Positions 27,810-37,754 of a DNA stretch of 64,000 bases are shown here, one piece after another. The translations under genes and the position numbers were made by a program. Below the pieces are notes generated by a model that made no database searches, was not told where the DNA came from, and saw nothing but the letters and a program-made list of their open reading frames with translations. Position 1 is the stretch's first letter, and every line of letters begins with the position of its first letter. Source of the stretch: Prochlorococcus sp. AG-402-P18 (GTDB taxonomy: Bacteria; Cyanobacteriota; Cyanobacteriia; PCC-6307; Cyanobiaceae); NCBI GenBank assembly GCA_003216275.1, contig QCJC01000002.1, positions 1 to 64,000 on the forward strand, given 5' to 3'.

Positions 27810-28244
27810 ATGAACTCTGCCTTTCATCACCTCTCCAATAGGATGGTGAGGGCAGCTTTGGCTATTTGCCTTGGCTTCTGCCTCATATTCTTTCAATTCA
27901 CTTCAGAAGTAAATGCAGCTAAAACATTTATGACTGGAGATTTCGCAAAGGATACAATCTCCGTATCAGAAACTTTAAAAGAAACCATAACCTTACCCAA
28001 AGAAGAGAAAGGCTTATCAGAAGCAGAAAAGGAAGCTGTTTTTCTTATAAGTGATTACATCTCAAGATACAGAAATAGATCTCAAGTAAATACCTCAACT
28101 ACATTCACAACTATGCAAACGGCCTTAAATGCTTTATCCGGTCACTACAAAACTTTTGCGAAAAGACCTGTTCCTGAAGATTTAAAAGAAAGATTAAACA
28201 AAGAGCTCTCTAAAGCTGAGAAAATGGTTGTTAAAGATAATTAA
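27810..28244 (+). CDS. psb27: Photosystem II assembly protein Psb27
   Basis: Lumenal factor that binds CP43 during photosystem II assembly and repair. 144 residues: a signal peptide of about 35 residues (ending EVNA), then MTGDFAKDTISVSETLKETITLP and the four-helix body ending VPEDLKERLNKEL. Most cyanobacterial Psb27 proteins are lipoproteins with a Cys after the signal; here no Cys is seen at the cleavage site, so it is probably processed by signal peptidase I and free in the lumen. Confidence 0.92.
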   Translation: MNSAFHHLSNRMVRAALAICLGFCLIFFQFTSEVNAAKTFMTGDFAKDTISVSETLKETITLPKEEKGLSEAEKEAVFLISDYISRYRNRSQVNTSTTFTTMQTALNALSGHYKTFAKRPVPEDLKERLNKELSKAEKMVVKDN

Positions 28245-28259
28245 AGATAATCTTTAATT
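28239..28259. terminator. Inverted repeat just after psb27, possible weak terminator
   Basis: A 21-base near-perfect palindrome (10 bases, one central base, 10 bases) overlaps the last codons and stop of psb27. As RNA it would form a stem of about nine pairs with a three-base loop. No long T run follows, so termination would be weak; it may instead act in mRNA stability. Confidence 0.4.
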
Positions 28260-28315
28260 CATTTCTTTGACTCAGGGGAGGGGAATCTGCAAATGTTATT
28301 TATTCTAGAGTGTGA

Positions 28316-29653
<1,338 letters not shown>

Positions 29654-29683
29654 AACAAAAAATAACCTTTATTTTTTTATTAG

Positions 29684-30703
29684 ATGATAAATAAAACAGA
29701 ACAACCGACGAAGTCCTCGCTTGACGTAGTAGGTATTGGGAATGCAATTGTTGATGTATTAACTAAAATTCATGATTCTCAGCTTGAAAAGCTCTCTTTC
29801 ACAAAAGGTTCAATGACCTTGATTGATGAAAAAGAAGCAGAAGAACTTTATGCAATAGCTTCGAATGGCATACAAAGTTCAGGAGGTTCTGTTGCTAATT
29901 CACTTGCTTGCATAACTCAGTTAGGAGGTAAGGCAGCTTTTATTGGAAGAGTAAGAAATGACACTCTTGGTAAAATCTTTACGCAAGAAATATCAAGAAG
30001 CGGAACCATTTTCAATACTCCACCTTCTTCAAAAGGTCCATCAACCGCTAGATGCCTAATCTTTGTTACGCCAGACGCTCAAAGAACTATGTGCACCTAC
30101 TTAGGAGCGTCAGTACTTCTTGAACCTAACGACCTTAACTTTTCTTTTGTTGAGGAAGCCAAGATACTTTATTTAGAGGGATATCTTTGGGACAATCCTG
30201 AGGCTAAAAAAACATTTATTAAGGCTGCAGGAATTGCTAAGAATGCTGATAGAAAAGTTGCACTATCTCTTTCAGATTCATTTTGCGTAAGTAGACATCG
30301 TGAAAGTTTTATAAATTTAGTTGAAGATCATATAGATATTCTATTTGCCAATGAGGAAGAAATCACATCACTTTATAAGACCTCAGATCTAAATTTAGCC
30401 ATTAAAAAATTAAAAACAAACTGTAACATCGCAATTATTACTAGGGGTGCAAATGGTTCTATCCTAATTCTAAATGGAGATAAAATAAATATAAATCCTT
30501 TCATAATTGGGGAAGCAATTGATACTACTGGCGCTGGAGATTTATATGCTGGTGGATTTTTAAAAGGACTTTCTAGTGGTATGGATCCAATAATTTCCGC
30601 AAAAATTGGTTCTATATGCGCAGGACAAATTGTTACTCAAATGGGTTCTCGATCAAATGTTAATCTTTCCGATTTGATCAGTAAATATATAGATAATTGT
30701 TGA
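29684..30703 (+). CDS. PfkB-family sugar/nucleoside kinase
   Basis: 339 residues of the ribokinase fold. GIGNAIVDVL at the start, GGSVANSLACITQLGGKAAFIGRV (substrate side) and DTTGAGDLYAGGFL (PfkB signature 2 with the catalytic Asp). Annotated relatives in cyanobacteria are often called adenosine kinase or ribokinase; the substrate cannot be decided here. The position after purA, 30 bases downstream on the same strand, makes a nucleoside substrate attractive. It ends directly against the convergent cutA. Confidence 0.88.
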   Translation: MINKTEQPTKSSLDVVGIGNAIVDVLTKIHDSQLEKLSFTKGSMTLIDEKEAEELYAIASNGIQSSGGSVANSLACITQLGGKAAFIGRVRNDTLGKIFTQEISRSGTIFNTPPSSKGPSTARCLIFVTPDAQRTMCTYLGASVLLEPNDLNFSFVEEAKILYLEGYLWDNPEAKKTFIKAAGIAKNADRKVALSLSDSFCVSRHRESFINLVEDHIDILFANEEEITSLYKTSDLNLAIKKLKTNCNIAIITRGANGSILILNGDKININPFIIGEAIDTTGAGDLYAGGFLKGLSSGMDPIISAKIGSICAGQIVTQMGSRSNVNLSDLISKYIDNC

Positions 30704-31027
30704 TCAAAAAGAATATACCCACTGATAATAATCTTTACTAGTTGACACAGGGAAACAAATTATCTCTGGTAATTCATAGCTATGATTATTAGATATCATT
30801 TTAAAAACTTCTTCTATGTTTTCTTCCTTACACTTGATTATTATTTGTACTTCTTTTGATTCATTAATCGAACCTTCCCACCAAAAACAGGACTCAATGT
30901 CTTTAAATGTTACACAAGGTGTTAATTTCTCATTAAGAAGAAGTTTGGCTATCTTATTAGCATTCTTTCTATCTGATTCAGTAGTTGATACCAGATGAAC
31001 TCTTTCAATAGGATCAGAACAAAACAT
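30704..31027 (-). CDS. cutA: CutA1-family protein (divalent cation tolerance)
   Basis: 107 residues, the usual size of the trimeric CutA1 fold. It has the family phrases LVSTTESDRKNANKIAKLLLNEKLTPCV, FWWEGSINESKEVQIIIKC and ELPEIICFPV. Linked to metal tolerance in E. coli, though the molecular role is not settled. It follows cobK on the same strand after 11 bases and abuts the end of the PfkB kinase gene with no gap. Confidence 0.93.
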   Translation of the reverse strand: MFCSDPIERVHLVSTTESDRKNANKIAKLLLNEKLTPCVTFKDIESCFWWEGSINESKEVQIIIKCKEENIEEVFKMISNNHSYELPEIICFPVSTSKDYYQWVYSF

Positions 31028-31038
31028 AACTTTTTAAT

Positions 31039-31848
31039 TTACTTGATATTAATAGATTTTAATCTTTTACTTAATTCATCATAAGAATCTATTGAATCAA
31101 TTAATTCAGCTTTTGAAGGCCTAGTCAATATCCAAAGTTTAATACCCATACTTAAACATATATGATGCCATAGTTTTTCAGTCGCCCCTCCTGATTGCCT
31201 ACAAACCACCCCATCAATATTCCATTTTCTAATAAGTGCTTTTTCAATTTCCCCATCACTAGAAAGTGAAGGATTTAGTAACGCAAAATTCTTTTCAAGA
31301 AGAGATGAAGCTAAAACTTTTTTCAAACTTTCTGGATTAGACAAAACTCTTGCATAAACTTTTGCGCCTGAGTCTTTAAGCTCAAGAATAGCTTCCTTTA
31401 ATTTTCTTGATCCTATCGCAAGCAAAATAGATTTATCTTCCAAATTATAATTAGCCAAATCTCTAAAACTTTCTATTAAGAATGCATTGGAGAGATTATT
31501 TATTGGTCTTTCATATCTAATAAATGGTTGTCCCAGTTCCCTACAAACTTTTGAGATGGCAGGTGTAATATTTAAGGCAAATGGATGTGTAAGGTCAACA
31601 ACGCAATAAAACCCATTTTTATTCTTTCTTGCATTTAAAATTACACTTCGAATTTCATCTTCACTACTCAAAGGCCCAACTAATACATTTTCCAAAGAAA
31701 ATCTTTCATATGGAATCGATGCTCTAGATGAAACAACACTCACAGTAATTTTCCAACCTTCTTTCAATAAAGACTCAGCGAAAACATGCCCTTCGCCTGT
31801 TCCTGTTAACAACCAAAGATGTGACTGGCATTTTTTCTTTATATCCAT
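31039..31848 (-). CDS. cobK: Precorrin-6A/cobalt-precorrin-6A reductase
   Basis: Reduces precorrin-6A to precorrin-6B in corrin ring synthesis of vitamin B12. About 269 residues from the ATG at 31848 (a TTG at 31863 also opens the frame). LLTGTGEGHVFAESLL is the NADPH-binding start, then VVDLTHPFA (family signature) and VVCRQSGGATEK near the C-terminus. Divergent from ssb with only about 30 bases between the starts; cutA follows downstream. Confidence 0.9.
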   Translation of the reverse strand: MDIKKKCQSHLWLLTGTGEGHVFAESLLKEGWKITVSVVSSRASIPYERFSLENVLVGPLSSEDEIRSVILNARKNKNGFYCVVDLTHPFALNITPAISKVCRELGQPFIRYERPINNLSNAFLIESFRDLANYNLEDKSILLAIGSRKLKEAILELKDSGAKVYARVLSNPESLKKVLASSLLEKNFALLNPSLSSDGEIEKALIRKWNIDGVVCRQSGGATEKLWHHICLSMGIKLWILTRPSKAELIDSIDSYDELSKRLKSINIK

Positions 31849-31879
31849 CAAGATAGACCTCAATAACTAAAGAAAAAAA

Positions 31880-32305
31880 ATGAATCATTGTATGCTTGAG
31901 GTTCTGGTAAAGAAAGCTCCAACAGTTCGTTTCACACAAGACAACAAAACACCAATAGCCGAAATAGAAGCCCAATTTGATAGTCTTCGTGCTGACGACC
32001 CACCAAGCATAATAAAAGTTGTTGGATGGGGAAAGTTGGCAGAAGAGCTACAAAACACCGTTCAAGTTAATTCTAAATTAGTAATAGAAGGTCGATTGAG
32101 AATGAATTCAGTCCCTCGAGCAGATGGTACGAAAGAGAAACGCGCTGAATTTACACTGTCAAGACTTCATCCATTCATATCAGATACTGATACTTCATCG
32201 GTTGATTCAATATCCCAATCAAATGAAATGAACTCAAAAGAGAATGAGAGTGTCAAATGGGATAGCTCACCATTAATTCCGGAGACCGATGACATTCCAT
32301 TTTAA
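31880..32305 (+). CDS. ssb: Single-stranded DNA-binding protein
   Basis: 141 residues: an OB-fold of about 100 residues (VRFTQDNKTPIAEIEAQF, IIKVVGWGKLAEEL, LVIEGRLRMNSV), a Ser- and Asn-rich linker, and the acidic C-terminal tip DDIPF that binds partner proteins such as PriA and RecO. The start MNHCMLEV corresponds to cyanobacterial SSB proteins. Its expected partner PriA is encoded at 35-37 kb. Confidence 0.9.
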   Translation: MNHCMLEVLVKKAPTVRFTQDNKTPIAEIEAQFDSLRADDPPSIIKVVGWGKLAEELQNTVQVNSKLVIEGRLRMNSVPRADGTKEKRAEFTLSRLHPFISDTDTSSVDSISQSNEMNSKENESVKWDSSPLIPETDDIPF

Positions 32306-32311
32306 GGCAAC

Positions 32312-32503
32312 TCAACAATTCTCTTCTATATATTCTGAAGCCCTAGTTAAAAGTTGACCTAATTCCCTCTCCAATGCAGCCAAATCAGGTCTAAATTCAG
32401 GCCAGTTACCTTTATCTAATTGTTCAAGAATCCAAGCTCTATCCTTGTTTAATTTTTCTACAAGTTCAATTAACTCTGTAATTTGTTTTTTATGTGAGGC
32501 CAT
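32312..32503 (-). CDS. Small helical protein of unknown function
   Basis: 63 residues, almost all predicted helix: KKQITELIELVEKLNKDRAW, then LDKGNWPEFRPDLAALERELGQLLTRASEYIEE. The phrase GNWPEFRPDLA and the Leu/Glu spacing suggest a coiled-coil hairpin. No known domain recognised. It converges with ssb, 6 bases apart, and is divergent from the DUF2854 gene. Likely real, because it has a clean ATG start and a non-random composition. Confidence 0.6.
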   Translation of the reverse strand: MASHKKQITELIELVEKLNKDRAWILEQLDKGNWPEFRPDLAALERELGQLLTRASEYIEENC

Positions 32504-32556
32504 AAGACTGTCTCCTTAAATCCCATCTTGCCCCAGTTTTAGCCAAAATTACATTC

Positions 32557-33117
32557 ATGAATAAACTTCTTTCACCGGGAAATCTCATCACTATCGGAGG
32601 AGCCTCCCTTTCTTTGATTGGCTTAACCGCTTACTTCACTGATGCAACAAACCTTAGTGTTCCCACTTTTTTTTATGGAGTACCTATTTTCCTAATTGGC
32701 ATATCACTCAAAACCACTGAAGTCCCCCCGGCTCAAAGAGTTGTCTCGGCAAATAAATTTGAATCTGAAAGAAACAAAGGTCCAAAAGAACTTGATAAAC
32801 TACTAAAAGATGTGACCCGATGGCGCTACGGGCAATCATGCCAACTTGAGGCGTCTCTAAGAGTATTAAAGCTTTGGGATATAGATAATCCTCCCCAACT
32901 TGTAGAAATAGAAGAATTAGTCAAAGATGGTGATTATGGAATTCGAATGAGATTTAAAATGGCTGGTGTACCTTTAGAAAGATGGAATAATCAAAAAGAG
33001 CGTTTAGGAAGATTTTTTGCAAAAGGCTTAAGCGCTGAATTATTTTGTCCTACACCTAGTGAAATTGATTTAACTTTACTCCCACAAAAACCAAAAGAAA
33101 ATAAACAAGCAGTATGA
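32557..33117 (+). CDS. DUF2854 family membrane-associated protein
   Basis: 186 residues: two closely spaced membrane helices at the N-terminus (about residues 8-30 and 34-50), then a soluble domain with [21 protein letters not shown], typical of the cyanobacterial and plastid DUF2854 family. Function unknown. It overlaps argB by four bases (ATGA), so the two are translationally coupled. Confidence 0.82.
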   Translation: MNKLLSPGNLITIGGASLSLIGLTAYFTDATNLSVPTFFYGVPIFLIGISLKTTEVPPAQRVVSANKFESERNKGPKELDKLLKDVTRWRYGQSCQLEASLRVLKLWDIDNPPQLVEIEELVKDGDYGIRMRFKMAGVPLERWNNQKERLGRFFAKGLSAELFCPTPSEIDLTLLPQKPKENKQAV

Positions 33118-34028
33118 ATAGCAAAGATCAACAATTAAGCTCGAATAAAGATCTTAGAACCACTTCTGTGGACAAAGACTCAATTAGAGTTTCTGTTCTC
33201 AGCGAAGCATTGCCTTATATTCAGCGTTTTGCAAATAAAAGGATCGTAATCAAATATGGTGGATCAGCTATGGTCGACAAAGATCTTCAAAGTGCCGTAT
33301 TAAGAGATATTGCTTTACTTTCAAGTGTTGGCGTACAGATAGTAGTCGTTCATGGTGGTGGGCCAGAGATTAATCAGTGGTTAGAAAAATTAGGAATCAA
33401 ACCAGTTTTTCTTGATGGCTTACGAATCACTGATACAGAGACTATGGACGTTGTCGAAATGGTTCTTGTAGGAAGAGTAAACAAACAGATCGTTAGCGGG
33501 ATTAATAATCATGGAAGCCTGGCTGTTGGTCTATGTGGAATAGATGGTGGATTAATCGAAGCTAGAACGTTAGGAGGTGGAACTCACGGTCTAGTTGGGG
33601 AAGTTGCAAAAGTGAATATAGAGCTATTAAGTCCTCTCCTAGAAAAAGGTTATGTTCCAGTTATCTCAAGTGTCGCCAATTCTTCTGACAGCAGATCACA
33701 TAATATTAATGCTGACACTGTTGCTGGCGAGCTCGCTGCAGCACTAGGAGCCGAAAAATTAATTCTGCTAACTGATACTCCAGGTATTTTAAGAGATGAA
33801 AATGATCCCACCTCTTTAATAGAGAATATACGTCTATCCGAGGCTAGAGAACTGATAGACAAAGCGATAGTAAAAAAAGGAATGAGACCAAAAGTTGAAT
33901 GTTGCATTCGCTCACTAGCTCAAGGAGTTAAAGCTGCGCATATTATTGATGGCAGAACCGCTCATGCAGTTCTTTTAGAGGTTTTCACCGATTCCGGTAT
34001 AGGAACAATGGTTACGGGAAGGGGTTAA
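33114..34028 (+). CDS. argB: Acetylglutamate kinase
   Basis: Second step of arginine synthesis; in cyanobacteria it is feedback-inhibited by arginine and relieved by the nitrogen signal protein PII. 304 residues: [57 protein letters not shown] and [10 protein letters not shown]. The N-terminal extension (about 30 residues, with [11 protein letters not shown]) matches the arginine-sensitive hexameric type. It overlaps the preceding DUF2854 gene by 4 bases and is followed at once by a GTG-started gene. Confidence 0.97.
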   Translation: MNSKDQQLSSNKDLRTTSVDKDSIRVSVLSEALPYIQRFANKRIVIKYGGSAMVDKDLQSAVLRDIALLSSVGVQIVVVHGGGPEINQWLEKLGIKPVFLDGLRITDTETMDVVEMVLVGRVNKQIVSGINNHGSLAVGLCGIDGGLIEARTLGGGTHGLVGEVAKVNIELLSPLLEKGYVPVISSVANSSDSRSHNINADTVAGELAAALGAEKLILLTDTPGILRDENDPTSLIENIRLSEARELIDKAIVKKGMRPKVECCIRSLAQGVKAAHIIDGRTAHAVLLEVFTDSGIGTMVTGRG

Positions 34029-35117
34029 GTGACAGATTCGGCTTCGGCTATAAAAGCTGCTGAAGCTGCTCTTGAAAAAGGCGATTATAATTTTTGCATT
34101 AAAATAATTGAACCTTTACTTTTATCATTTTCAGCAGAAACTTCAATAGGAGCACAACTTAGACTTCTTCAAGTTACCGCCTACATGGGTATAGGTGATG
34201 AACAAAAAGCAATTAATATTTGCCAAGCATTAGTTAATAGTAATGAAGTAAATATTCGTCAGCAAGCTAAGCAGCTCCTATCCATACTTGATGCACCTTT
34301 TTTACCAAGACCATCAAATTGGTCAGTCGAGATCCCGAAGATAAACATGGAGCCCTCTCTAAAACCATCATTTAGGAAAACGAAACCAAATAAGAAACCT
34401 ATCTATCCTCCTACTGGCCCAACAAAAAATTTAGATTTTGGATTTTCAATAATAACGTTACTGATTATTATATTGATAACCTTTTTCTTGAATGGTTGTG
34501 TTGATATATCTACGAATTTAAATGTTACTGGTTCAGATCGACTAAATGTCTCATTGGATATAGACAGTAACTCTGGAAAGTTGCTTCCGTGGCAAATAGA
34601 ATTTGCTAATAATCTCGCGAAAGAAAGCAGTGTTTTAAAAATTAGAGAAGGAAAGAATATGCAGCATTTTGAATCTTCAACTATTCGATTTGAGGAAGCG
34701 AATGAATTGTTTCAACACATAACTTCAGCAGCCTCAAAAGCCAGTGGCATTGATCTAAAAAATCCAGAAATAATTGTGAATAATACAAACTGGATCATAG
34801 GGACAAAACAAAGTTTAAACTTTTATTTTGACTTAAGCGAGCTCCCAAAAATTCCTGGATTAAAAATAAACCTAATCATAAATAATATCCAAAACAAAAA
34901 TAATTTCGAAACTAAGCCTCTAAAACCTACTTTTAAACAAGGTTTAATGTCACTGCCTCTTCAAATTGGAGACGTCAATCAACTAGCAGTTTCCTATTGG
35001 AAATGGAATAAGATTCTAATTGGAGTCTTATTCATAATTGGTCTAACTTTACTAAGCATATTTCTTCAATCATTTAGACTCAAGATGGGGTTTGGCTTCC
35101 CTGAACTTCCACCATAG
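34029..35117 (+). CDS. TPR-like domain joined to a DUF3153 membrane protein
   Basis: 362 residues from a GTG directly after the argB stop. Residues 1 to about 90 form TPR-like helices (AAEAALEKGDYNFCIKIIEPLL, LRLLQVTAYMGIGDEQKAINICQAL). A Pro-rich linker leads to a membrane helix (about 138-155) ending FFLNGC, with Cys157 in a lipobox-like setting, then a DUF3153 domain and a second helix near the end (about 328-350). In other cyanobacteria DUF3153 proteins tend to start at the lipobox, so this looks like a fusion of a TPR module to a former lipoprotein. Function unknown. It converges with priA. Confidence 0.7.
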   Translation: MTDSASAIKAAEAALEKGDYNFCIKIIEPLLLSFSAETSIGAQLRLLQVTAYMGIGDEQKAINICQALVNSNEVNIRQQAKQLLSILDAPFLPRPSNWSVEIPKINMEPSLKPSFRKTKPNKKPIYPPTGPTKNLDFGFSIITLLIIILITFFLNGCVDISTNLNVTGSDRLNVSLDIDSNSGKLLPWQIEFANNLAKESSVLKIREGKNMQHFESSTIRFEEANELFQHITSAASKASGIDLKNPEIIVNNTNWIIGTKQSLNFYFDLSELPKIPGLKINLIINNIQNKNNFETKPLKPTFKQGLMSLPLQIGDVNQLAVSYWKWNKILIGVLFIIGLTLLSIFLQSFRLKMGFGFPELPP

Positions 35118-35129
35118 TTAAATAATATC

Positions 35130-37373
35130 TCACAACTGTAGAGGATCAGGATCAACAGATAGGCTTACTCCTTTTGGTAATCCTTTCCATAATTCTGACC
35201 CATATGGAAGTGGAATACTACTGGACTCAGGACCATATAAAAGCAATTGCCAACGGGTTTTCCCTGCAACCCTCTCGATCAACGATGGTGCAGGACCAAT
35301 CAACGTCCAACCTTGTTGAATACAAGTATTACGAATTTTCGACGATATTTGTAATGCACAATTGGATGTCAATTCTGAAGATTCACCCGAAAATCTTAAT
35401 AAGCAAGCACGACTATAGGGAACCATTGAAGCCTCTTTCCTTGTTCTTTCTTCTTGTTTTAAAAACTCTTCATACCTTCCATCAATCAAATGAAGAATCA
35501 CAGGGTGCTCAGGGCAATAAGTTTGTATTACAACTTTTCCAGGCTGCTCTCCTCGTCCTGCACGACCAGCTAATTGCATGAAAAGTTGAAGAGTTTCTTC
35601 AGTCGCCATCAAATCAGGGCGATGCAATAAGCCATCTGCTGCTAAAACGACAGCAAGAGTAACTCTTGGTAAGTCCATTCCTTTAGATAGCATCTGAGTG
35701 CCTACTAAAATATCGGCATCACCAGCAGCAAATTTTTCCAGCAAATTTCTATGCCCATTTCGACCTCTAGTTGTGTCTTTATCAAACCTTAATAAACTTA
35801 TTCCATCTAATTCCCTTTCTAAATGATCCATAACTCTTTGTGTTCCCGTACCAAATGGTTTAAAAGCAGTTGAGCCACATTCTCCACATTTATCATTAAT
35901 CTTTGAGCGAAAGTCGCACCAATGACAACGCAACCATTGATTTCCCTCTTTCGACCTATGTACCGTCAATGCCACATCGCAATTTGGACATTGAACAACT
36001 TCACCACAACTACGACAACTTAAAAAACTACTATATCCTCGTCTAGGAACCAAGATAATTGCTTGGTTATTAGTTTTTTTTAAATTTAAAAGTTCTTTTT
36101 TTAAATATCTACTAATAAGACTCCGATTGCCAATAGCCAATTCTTCACGCATATCTACTACATTAACTATTGGTAATTGTCGATTTAAAATTCGTTGGTT
36201 TAGTTTTACGACTACAATGTTCCCTTTTGGTTCTATGTCCCTCCATATCCTTAATGAGGGGGTCGCTGTACCAAGAATTACTTTTGCTCCTGCTTTTTCT
36301 GCTCTATGGATTGCTAAATCCCTTGCATGGTAACAAGGCATAGGTGATTCCTGTTTATAAGAGCTATCATGTTCTTCATCTATAACTATCAATCCCAAAT
36401 TTGATAATGGAAGGAAAATTGCTGACCGGGTACCAATAAAAATACTAGGAGTTGATGTATCAAGAGATTTTTTCCATGTTTTAATTTTTTCCTTAATAGA
36501 ACAATTACTATGATATTCATAAACATTTGATCCAAATCTTTTTTTAAAGCGATCGACCAATTGTGGTACCAATCCAATTTCAGGTGTAAGTATCAAGCAA
36601 TGTCTACTTACAGATAACTCAAGGGCTGAGATTTGAAGATAGACTTCAGTTTTGCCTGAGCCTGTAACGCCCCATAGTAAAAGGACTGATCCCTCTTTAA
36701 GAGACTCATATTTTTTCTTAGCTAATTCTTGCTCAGGTGTAAGAACTTGAGGGCTTTCAAGCTCCAATGCCTTTTTGTCATAAAATTGATCTTCATGAAG
36801 AGAATCATCAAGTGCAAAACGTTTCTCTCTTTCTCCAAAACCAGTAGACACAAATCTTTTAATTAATACAGAAGAAAATCCATCAGACTCCAAATCTTTT
36901 TGCCATTTGCCACCGCCATTTAAAAGAAGTTTTTGCTTCAACTCATTTTGTCTACTTGATAACTTTCTTTCATGATTATTACTAGTCAATTTTACCCACC
37001 AAAGTTTTCTTGGCCTATTAAGTAATTTCGTCTTACCCAACCAACCTGGAGGTAAAGCGACCTTCAGCATTTGGAAATGACTCACATATAAATCATAAGA
37101 GATTTCTTCTAACCACTCAGTCCATTCTTTTTTAATTGCAGCCTTTTGAATCAATAGCTCAACATTCTTCAACGAGACATAATTAGACTTTTCAGCTTGA
37201 TTGTTTTTTCGTCTCTTCCTTTTATTGACAACTAGTCCCTGCATAAGACGCCCTTTTAGGCGAACCGACACGACATCGCCTAAATCTATATCAAAATTAT
37301 TTCCATCTTGATAAGAAAAACATCTCCCTTCTCTACCCACATGTAACCAAACATCAAATTCAAAGGAATTCAT
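35130..37373 (-). CDS. priA: Primosomal protein N' (replication restart helicase PriA)
   Basis: 747 residues. Superfamily 2 helicase with Walker A in WGVTGSGKTEVYLQ, DEEHDSSYKQ as the Walker B region, and late GRAGRGEQPGKVVIQTY. Between them lies the zinc-binding Cys cluster (CRSCGEVVQCPNCD, CHWCDF, CGECG) that PriA uses for DNA-end recognition and primosome assembly. Restarts stalled forks with SSB, encoded at 32 kb. The N-terminal DNA-binding domain is present. It diverges from rpoD across the structured 381-base gap. Confidence 0.95.
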   Translation of the reverse strand: MNSFEFDVWLHVGREGRCFSYQDGNNFDIDLGDVVSVRLKGRLMQGLVVNKRKRRKNNQAEKSNYVSLKNVELLIQKAAIKKEWTEWLEEISYDLYVSHFQMLKVALPPGWLGKTKLLNRPRKLWWVKLTSNNHERKLSSRQNELKQKLLLNGGGKWQKDLESDGFSSVLIKRFVSTGFGEREKRFALDDSLHEDQFYDKKALELESPQVLTPEQELAKKKYESLKEGSVLLLWGVTGSGKTEVYLQISALELSVSRHCLILTPEIGLVPQLVDRFKKRFGSNVYEYHSNCSIKEKIKTWKKSLDTSTPSIFIGTRSAIFLPLSNLGLIVIDEEHDSSYKQESPMPCYHARDLAIHRAEKAGAKVILGTATPSLRIWRDIEPKGNIVVVKLNQRILNRQLPIVNVVDMREELAIGNRSLISRYLKKELLNLKKTNNQAIILVPRRGYSSFLSCRSCGEVVQCPNCDVALTVHRSKEGNQWLRCHWCDFRSKINDKCGECGSTAFKPFGTGTQRVMDHLERELDGISLLRFDKDTTRGRNGHRNLLEKFAAGDADILVGTQMLSKGMDLPRVTLAVVLAADGLLHRPDLMATEETLQLFMQLAGRAGRGEQPGKVVIQTYCPEHPVILHLIDGRYEEFLKQEERTRKEASMVPYSRACLLRFSGESSELTSNCALQISSKIRNTCIQQGWTLIGPAPSLIERVAGKTRWQLLLYGPESSSIPLPYGSELWKGLPKGVSLSVDPDPLQL

Positions 37374-37754
37374 ATCATTTTAATACTTGCCGAGTTCAGA
37401 AATTTTTCTTACCATTGGATTGTTAACAGCAAAAAGCTGTTGTGGAACTTGCAAGGTTCCACCCAGAGGGAAGACTAGAAGCTTCTCCTAGCATAGGAAT
37501 AATCCTATGCTGAGGTATGCCGGTCTGAGAAATCCCCTGACATCCTTGCAAACATATTGATTTTTCTTTTTCAACAAAACATCCTTAATACTTTTCTAAG
37601 TCCTTGTTGACAGCATGTGATTTTTCGCAAGATTTATCACGGTTTTGGACATTCTCAAATTAGAGTGTTTTTGTTGCAATTTTACAATTTAAATAGTTTT
37701 TCCTTAATTATTTCCCTCTAGGAAATTCTGACCATTTTTTTCTCGGCTAATTTC
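37374..37754. other. 381-base intergenic region between priA and rpoD with a structured block
   Basis: A long gap for this compact genome. The left part holds five consecutive predicted hairpins (37425-37546, listed separately). The rest is AT-rich with a T run at 37561-37571, a -35-like TTGACA at 37607-37612 without a convincing -10 at the right distance, and no ORF of note before the rpoD start. Confidence 0.8.
37425..37546 (+). ncRNA. Candidate structured RNA: five consecutive hairpins upstream of rpoD
   Basis: In order, all seen directly: AACAGC/GCTGTT around five A (37425-37441); GTGGAAC/GTTCCAC around seven bases (37442-37462); an imperfect stem at 37467-37489; AGCATAGGA/TCCTATGCT around four bases (37490-37511, nine perfect pairs); and an imperfect stem at 37513-37546. 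The helices touch each other. Either a small RNA gene, the rpoD leader or the priA leader on the other strand could explain this. It does not match the motifs I know for RNase P RNA, SRP RNA, tmRNA, or the Yfr1 core. The strand is a guess. Confidence 0.45.

Noticed and set aside
37425-37546. Hairpin block as 6S RNA, SRP RNA or tmRNA
   Set aside because: The long rod and open bubble of 6S RNA, the GGAAGCAGCC-type SRP loop and the tmRNA tag or T-arm were not found.
37607-37640. TTGACA as the rpoD promoter
   Set aside because: The -35 match is perfect but no good -10 appears at 16-18 bases; noted only in the gap description.
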